DNA of 34,069 nt from Pavlovales sp. CCMP2436. Taxonomy: Eukaryota; Haptophyta; Pavlovophyceae; Pavlovales. The notes below the pieces were generated by a model, which saw only the letters and a program-made list of their open reading frames with translations, searched no databases and had not been told where the DNA came from. Shown here in pieces: positions 29,024 to 34,069 of this stretch. The number at the start of each line of letters is the position of its first letter. Position 1 is the stretch's first letter. Location of the stretch: contig MU631763.1 in the NCBI GenBank assembly GCA_026770615.1, positions 73,899-107,967 on the forward strand, given 5' to 3'. The translations under genes were made by a program, and so were the position numbers.

Positions 29024-29380
29024 GGTGTTGGCACGCTGTAGTCAACGAACTGCGCGGCGGGGACCTAGGGTCGCCACACATCGCCATGGACGTCACTGAC
29101 ATTGGGATAGCCAGGGATCAATCAGTTTGACGATGCAAACTCCCGTTGGCCTACTGTATTATGATCTGGTGAATTCACTGCATAAAAATTTAGAAAATTT
29201 TGGCATGGAAGACGCTGACTCTACGTCGCTGCCGCTCGAGCCTGAGCCGCTCGCCGAGAGGCCGCTTGCCATATCGGCGACTCGACGAGCGGTATTTTAC
29301 CTGCACCTCGGCCATGCAGGAGGCCATGAACGAGAGGCTCGCTCGCCCCCCGCGTCGCCCAGAGCGCCCTCTGACACGCA
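29024..29380 (+). repeat. Dispersed repeat A, copy 3 (~357 bp)
   Basis: Starts ggtgttggcacgctgtag, shares gcgcggcggggacctagg, gggatagccagggatcaatc and tattatgatctg with copy 1, and ends gcccagagcgccctctga at 29357-29374 exactly as copy 1 does. Its middle has open, GC-rich sequence (PLEPEPLAERPLA in one frame) not shared with copy 1. Confidence 0.8.
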
Positions 29381-29579
29381 CTTATTAATACCCCGTGAAT
29401 TTTTTCTATATAATAAGACTTTTGTTTATTTATATCTGTATTTGATTAGTCATATTGAATTAGTTATTGAGAAGGTTTTTGGGACCGAGGCCCATTCGTT
29501 GCCTCTTGCCGCTTGCGACCCTACCTGAGTCCAATGTTTATCTCTGGAGCACGAATTGGAGACTAGCGGCGATTGTGTA
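29381..29579. other. Intergenic between repeat A and family B element
   Basis: AT-rich to 29475, then mixed; nothing recognisable. Confidence 0.4.
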
Positions 29580-29746
29580 CAGGGGATCGCGGGCAATAAG
29601 AACGGCGGGTTTTGAGGCTGAGACTGAGTTTCTTAGCAATTTCTATACAAACAATGGTTAAATTTTGGTTAAAATTACTATTGAAGGGCTAAAAAACGAG
29701 GCTCAGTTACTTAACACGACGGTTTCTTATTGCCTGCGATCTCCTG
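29580..29746. mobile_element. Family B MITE-like element, best-preserved copy
   Basis: Left end caggggatcgcgggcaataa and right end ttattgcctgcgatctcctg form ~27-bp terminal inverted repeats with about three differences. TA flanks both sides (29578-29579 and 29747-29748). The 167-bp body is non-coding. TA duplication and size fit a Tc1/mariner-type non-autonomous element; no transposase is in the window. Confidence 0.85.
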
Positions 29747-29750
29747 TATA

Positions 29751-30087
29751 CCCAATCTATTGAATAAGTTTGGATGGGATCCGTCTCAGGGGTCTAGTCG
29801 AGTACTCCCCTCGACCAGTAACGCATGTCGCATTGGGTACACACTACATTGGAAGGCCTTTCCAACGTCCCCGCCGCCTGAATCGCCAGGGCCCAGTCGC
29901 CTAGCCCCCGGCCGGGACACACCAGGCCAGCCGGGTATGGCACATGCTCTATAAAAAATCAACAAAAACAAATACTACATTTATTACATGCAAAAATGGT
30001 GTTGTATTTTAACTTTTGAGAACCCGACCTTCTACGCCGCTGAGACTCGGATCCCAGCCGCGCGACACGCCCGGAAGTGGTACCGCC
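29751..30087. other. Intergenic, no gene seen
   Basis: Mixed sequence with a near-palindrome ttggaaggcctttccaa (29849-29865). No coding motif. Confidence 0.4.
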
Positions 30088-30187
30088 AGGTTGTGGGCGG
30101 GCTCAATGCTTGCAGCGGGTGCACCCCGAGCTCGCATGTCGCCTTTGAGGCACGCAGGTGTGGCCGTCTCACCCTTGTTCGCCTGGG
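30088..30187. repeat. Dispersed repeat F, copy 2
   Basis: Matches 1801-1904: ccccgagctcg, tgtcgcctttgaggcacgc and cttgttcgcctgg. Confidence 0.65.
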
Positions 30188-30380
30188 ACGGGGGGGCGAT
30201 AAGGCGGGTCTTCGTAGGAGAAGGACACACATCTCGCCTATGAGGCGCGCGACGGCTCTCCGGGCCTTCTCCCGGTCCCCGGGCTTTCAGGGGGGGTAAG
30301 TTTCAGGCTAACGTAAGTTTTTTCGGAATGCGTCATTACCACCTCATACCCAGATAACTAACTACATGATTCGTCCAACT

Positions 30381-30545
30381 TTGGAGTTTGTTTTGTCTAT
30401 TGAATGGGCTTTTGTAGCCTAGGACCGTTCCCGAGCGCACGGATTGTGTCATTATCAACTCGTACCATTTATACCGCTCGAGACCCCTCATCAGCGTCGA
30501 CTCATAACGACTCCGAAGAGTGAACCCGCCGTGCCAGCAGGTACC
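30381..30545 (+). repeat. Repeat G, copy 1 (uninterrupted)
   Basis: Blocks ttggagtttg, gtctattgaatgggc, ggaccgttcccgagcgcacg, ctcgtaccattta, ccgctcgaga, cataacgac and cccgccgtgccagcag. The same order occurs at 30820-31344 with two insertions, so this copy shows the pre-insertion state. Confidence 0.85.
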
Positions 30546-30670
30546 CCATATATGTAACTGAAGCTTTAGTTAGTTAGTGTTGTCTACTCACGGGGCTGGC
30601 GCCGTGTTCGTTTCGAAATGTTTTACCCTTCATAGTTTGTGTCGGAGCTTTACAGCGCACAGGCGCAGCT

Positions 30671-30755
30671 GGAGGTACCTGCGGGCAAGGCGGATTCACT
30701 CGCGAGAGTGACGTCGTTATGAACCGACGATAACCGACGATGACGGGTCTCGAGC
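30671..30755 (-). repeat. Repeat G, inverted partial copy
   Basis: The inverse of the right half of copies 1 and 2: ggtacctgc, gacgtcgttatgaa and gtctcgagcggaataa. With copy 1 it makes an inverted pair. Confidence 0.8.
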
Positions 30756-30860
30756 GGAATAATTATAATAAGTTAGTTAGTTTTGTCTGTTTCGCCGATG
30801 GAGTTACATTTACATAATGTTGGAGTTTCTTTTGTCTGTTGAATGGGCCTTTCAGTCATA

Positions 30861-31041
30861 TACGGGCATTAAGAAAGCAGAGATTCCGAGTGAGGCTCAT
30901 TTTCTTTGCAAAATACATACAAACAATAGTTACATTACTTACAAGCAATGCCTAACTGGCTCGAAAATTGATGCTCAGTTTCTTAATGCCCAGCTTTCTT
31001 AATGCCCAGCTTTCTTAATGCCCAGCTTTCTTAATGCCGTC
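30861..31041. mobile_element. TIR element related to family B, with amplified right end
   Basis: Left end tacgggcattaagaaagc and right end gctttcttaatgccgtc are inverted repeats, flanked by TA (30859-30860 and 31042-31043). Interior gaggctcatttt and tacaaacaatagttac resemble family B. The right end contains four tandem 16-bp units (30975-31038), three of them exactly cagctttcttaatgcc. Confidence 0.85.
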
Positions 31042-31171
31042 TATGAATGGAAGGACCGTTCCCGAGCGCACGGATTGCGTCATAATTCGCTCGTACCATT
31101 TATTCCGCTCGAGACTCCTCATCGGCGTCGCTTCATAACGACGTCACCCCGAAGATGAACCCGCCGTGCCA

Positions 31172-31328
31172 GCCGGCTCTTAGAAAAGGCGTAACGTACG
31201 GGGATTATCCGCGGTATCCGTGGGGCCCCGTGGGCCCCCGGGCTATGTGACAAGTTAGTTATATGTTAGTCACATAGGCGCCTCCGGCGGGGCCCCGGGG
31301 GGCCCTGCGGGGCTTTCTAAGAGCCGGC
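31172..31328. mobile_element. Foldback/MITE element with 15-bp perfect TIRs and target duplication
   Basis: TIRs gccggctcttagaaa (31172-31186) and tttctaagagccggc (31314-31328) are perfectly inverted. The interior folds back again (ggggccccgtgggccc / ggccccggggggccc and ctatgtgac / gtcacatag). gtgcca flanks both sides (31166-31171 and 31329-31334; 8 bp if gc is counted as target). The uninterrupted copy at 30381-30545 has gtgccagc once, confirming insertion. It lies about 100 bp upstream of the EF-hand gene ATG. Confidence 0.9.
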
Positions 31329-31430
31329 GTGCCAGCAGACACCTCCCCAGAATGATAACTAACTAAAGCTGATAGTCATGGGCGCTGAATTTTATTCGAC
31401 TCATCTGTTTCGCCGAAGACCGGGATCCGG

Positions 31431-33787
31431 ATGTTGGGAGAGCCCGAAGCTGCTGCGGTCGCCGTGCCCGAGGCGCAGCAGTCGGAGCCGCCCGCAACAG
31501 AGCCCGCGCCCGAGCCGCCCGCGGCCAAAACAAAGCCCGAGCCCGAAGCTCCAGCGCTCGAGGAGCCGGGGCAGCAGGTGGAGCCGCCCGCGGCCAAGAC
31601 GGAGCCCAAGCCCAAAGCTCCCGCGCCCACCGTGCCCGAGATGGTGCAGCAGGAGGAGTCGCCCGCGGCCAAGACGGAGGTCGAGGCCGATGAACTCCTC
31701 TCGCCCGAGGTGGAGGCAGAGCAGGAGGAGCTGCGCGCGGCCAAGACGGAGGCCGATGCGACGGCAGAGGTTGAGCAGGCGCAGGCCGCCACCGCCATCC
31801 AGTCTGCGATCCGCAGCCGCGTCGTGCGCAAGACGACAGGCGCGCGCGCCGCTGAGCGCGCCGAGCGCATCCGCGCGCAGATGGTAAGGGCCTACCACAC
31901 CCGGCTGGCTGCCGCCCACGCCCACCGCCCGGCTCGCTGGCTGACCGGCTGTCCGCCCACCCGCCCACCCACCCGCTGCTCCCACCACTCGCGCAGGATG
32001 CGGAGAATCGCCGCGCCGCCGCTCTGGCCGAGGCACTGCGGCTGTCCGAGCGGCAGCGCATCGCCGAGGACAAGTACGCCGACGCGGACCAGGACGGCAA
32101 CGAGTCCGTCTCCGCCGAGGAGCTGGGCACGCTGATCGGGCAGATGCTGGTCGAGCAGGGGCTGGCCATCGACCAGCAAATCGTCAACGAGTTTGTCGCG
32201 ACGCAGTTCGCGGCCGCCGACGAGGACAACGACGGAACGGTCTCGTTCGACGAGTTCTGCGTCTACTACAACACGCTGCTCGACACGCTGCAGGGCAAGG
32301 CGCGCGAGGAACTGCTCGCCAACCTCAAGCAAAAGGACGAAACCCTCTCAGCCGACAAGGCCGCCGCGCTCGCCGCCAAGAACTTCGAGAACGACGTGCG
32401 CGACATCCAGGCGCTGATGCGGCTGATCGGCGTGCTGTCGCACCCCTCTGTCGCGCCTGTGACGGGCACGCAGCTTCTCTTCGAGCGTGGCGAGGAGAGC
32501 GTGCGCCCCGACTCACCCCCCGCGGACGTGGAGATGCGCACCTCGCAGGGAATCGTGCTCGAGCTCGGCCGGTATGCGCAACGGCTGCTCACGCCGTGGG
32601 GCGCGTACGTGATCTCGTACGCCCTCACGTTCGAGGGGTACAACGACGAGCAGCCGCGCGCCGCTGCGGAGGAGGCCGCCCTCTCGGCCATGAACACTGA
32701 GTCGTTCTACTTTGTGCTTTGCCGCATCAGCTCGCCGCTGCTGCGTCTCAAGAAGTTGCCCGAGCGCACCCACTTTGTCGTTACCTCCGTCGGCGGCCAC
32801 GCGCTCCCCGCCGGCGAGGTGATCGGCGAGCTCGACGACCCCGACTTCGACAAGTCGGTGGGCGCCGCGCTGCGCGCGCGCTTCCAGGCCGCCCACGCCG
32901 CGGCCGAGCTGCCCGACCTGTCATTCCGCAAAGACCCCTTCCTGGTCAACGCGCTGCTCGGCCGCACCGTCCTGGTCAACCAGAAGCTGCTCGCACCGCT
33001 CGAGGCGCGCCTCAAGAAGTCCAAGACCAAGCCGCGCCCCGGCACGCTGATCACGGCCTTGGAGATGGGCGGCAACGAGCTGGAGGCGGCGTGGCGGTTG
33101 CGGCAGGAGCACCTGCGCTCGGTGGACAAGCTGGTGAGCGCGCGCAAGGGGTACAGCACGCGCGAACACTGCGACGAGGTCCTCGCCTTCTGCAAGTGGG
33201 ACGTCGATGCGGCGCTGTTCGTGCTGGCCAATGAGGTATGCATATATATATGTGTGTATTAATATATCTGTATATATCTATCTCTATCTCTAAATATATA
33301 TCTAAATCTAAGTATTAATGTATATTTATTTAGGGGGATTCTGACCGGCGGCGTGACAATATACACACAACAACAAAAGGTGTCCTTCGAGGCGACCGTC
33401 TCTGAGATCCTCAAGCGGCAGGGGCTTGAGTCGGCGCTCGGCTTCCCCTCCCGCGACGAGGTGCGCTGGGACGTGGCCAGCGCGCGCAACGAGCAGGCCA
33501 CTGCGATCCGCGCACTGCAACGGCAGTGGCACATCGAGGTGCGCATGATGAAGGAAATTGTGCAGTCCGCCGCCGTCGAGCAGCTCCTCGACGACATGCC
33601 CAAGCACACGCGCCCGCCGCGCGCGCACGTGGAGGCGTTGCTGCACGAGCACGGTGCCGATCTCGAGTTCGTGGCGCACCTCCTCGCCGACACCGCCTTC
33701 ATCCTCGACCAGGCAAGCGAGCTGGGCAACCCGAGCAGGACGCGCGTCGAGGCGTTGGTGCTCCACTTCGAATTCGACGAGCACAAG
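31431..33787 (+). CDS. EF-hand/IQ protein with UBA-like helical repeats, three exons seen, 3' end beyond window
   Basis: join(31431..31883, 31997..33235, 33380..33787, >), at least 700 residues. Introns: ATG|GTAAGG to CGCAG|GAT (113 nt), GAG|GTATGC to AAAAG|GTG (144 nt), and an open one from AAG|GTGACC; all phase 0. Exon 1 has acidic Pro-rich repeats built on PPAAKTEP (about 28-110) and an IQ-like motif TAIQSAIRSRVVRK (~121-134), a candidate calmodulin site. Exon 2 starts with a coiled-coil, then EF-hand loops DADQDGNESVSAEE (two residues longer than canonical) and DEDNDGTVSFDE (226-237), then a long unassigned region. The C-terminal part has UBA-like units: STREHCDEVLAFCKWDVDAA, PPRAHVEALLHEHGADLE and SRTRVEALVLHFEFDEHK. 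A role as a Ca2+-responsive ubiquitin-binding adaptor is inference only. No signal peptide. A plausible start is ATG 31431. Confidence 0.72.
33236..33379 (+). other. Intron 2 of the EF-hand/IQ gene, AT microsatellite
   Basis: 144 nt with (TA)n, (TC TA)n and ctaaat repeats. The 3' end agggggattctgaccggc then gtgacaa is echoed at 25856-25883. Confidence 0.7.
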
Positions 33788-33905
33788 GTGACCGTCACAC
33801 TACCTGTCACGCCTATCACACACGTCACACACGTCACACTGGCTATCACACCTGTCACTCTGCCTGACACACCACCTGTTGCCTTATGTCACACCTCACA
33901 CTGCC
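33788..33905 (+). repeat. GTCACAC-type imperfect repeats in the open last intron
   Basis: Repeated gtcacac, tatcacac and cctgtca units begin directly at the donor and run for about 115 bp; the rest of the window (to 34069) is C/T-rich (ctgcccg, ctgtctg) with no recognised exon, so the intron continues past the edge. Confidence 0.7.
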
Positions 33906-34069
33906 TGCCCTCCTGACTGCCCGTTCTGACTGTCTGCGGTTGGCTGTCTTCCCCCACTGTCCGCCCTGCTTGTCTGGCCCTGGCCTTCTGCCCTGGCGTC
34001 TGGAGGTGCTGTGTGTGGCTTTCACACAAACTGACCAACGAGCCGCTCCCTGACCCCACCCCTGCCCCC

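Larger units (their letters stand above)
30820..31344 (+). repeat. Repeat G, copy 2, carrying two nested insertions
   Basis: Same sequence as 30381-30545 but split by a TIR element at 30861-31041 and by a foldback element at 31172-31328. Outside these the blocks ggaccgttcccgagcgcacg, ccgctcgaga, cataacgac and cccgccgtgccagc are retained. Confidence 0.85.

Noticed and set aside
29988..30299. 103-codon plus-strand frame
   Set aside because: It reads through dispersed repeat F and has no motif.

Overview
The window looks like nuclear DNA of a eukaryotic microalga; a haptophyte is my best guess, by inference only. It has high-GC coding exons, short phase-defined introns (mostly GT-AG, one likely GC-AG), AT-rich or simple-sequence introns, long gene-poor stretches full of dispersed repeats, and protein types common in protists (SERCA pump, RING plus EF-hand, Sel1, EF-hand/IQ). 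I see no operons, rRNA, convincing tRNA or CRISPR.

Left part (1-8000): a short tandem array; a long minus-strand frame broken by two TGA codons; a five-repeat Sel1 protein gene cut by a TAG; a copy of a ~345-bp dispersed repeat (family A); a truncated hAT-like transposase gene with one intron; then decayed non-coding DNA ending in a small terminal-inverted-repeat element (family B). Centre (8046-17553): a non-LTR retrotransposon (endonuclease, reverse transcriptase, C-terminal region) inactivated by two stops and two frameshifts; a small basic-repeat ORF fragment; and an eight-exon SERCA-type Ca2+-ATPase gene that keeps its catalytic and Ca2+-binding motifs but carries a TAA and one frameshift. 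17892-19305: a minus-strand RING/EF-hand gene and a small zinc-knuckle gene. 19306-23560 is repeat-rich (families A, B, C, microsatellites, hairpins, a 16-bp minisatellite).

Right part: a signal-peptide glycosyltransferase-like gene with a 20-bp minisatellite in its intron; a perfect 25-bp-arm hairpin; an intronless gene for a protein with two HNH-like motifs; a relic exon of an RNase II/DIS3-type exonuclease; a cluster of nested mobile elements with visible target duplications; and the 5' part of an EF-hand/IQ/UBA-like gene that runs off the right edge.

The genes do not form an obvious pathway. Calcium recurs (Ca2+-ATPase, RING/EF-hand protein, EF-hand/IQ protein), which may be chance. The most notable global signal is that five of the six premature stops in otherwise recognisable frames can be explained by a C-to-T change (CAG, CAA or CGA to stop); the sixth (LINE TGA) fits either C-to-T from CGA or G-to-A from TGG. 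Dispersed-repeat boundaries and exon junctions are read by eye and may be off by some bases.
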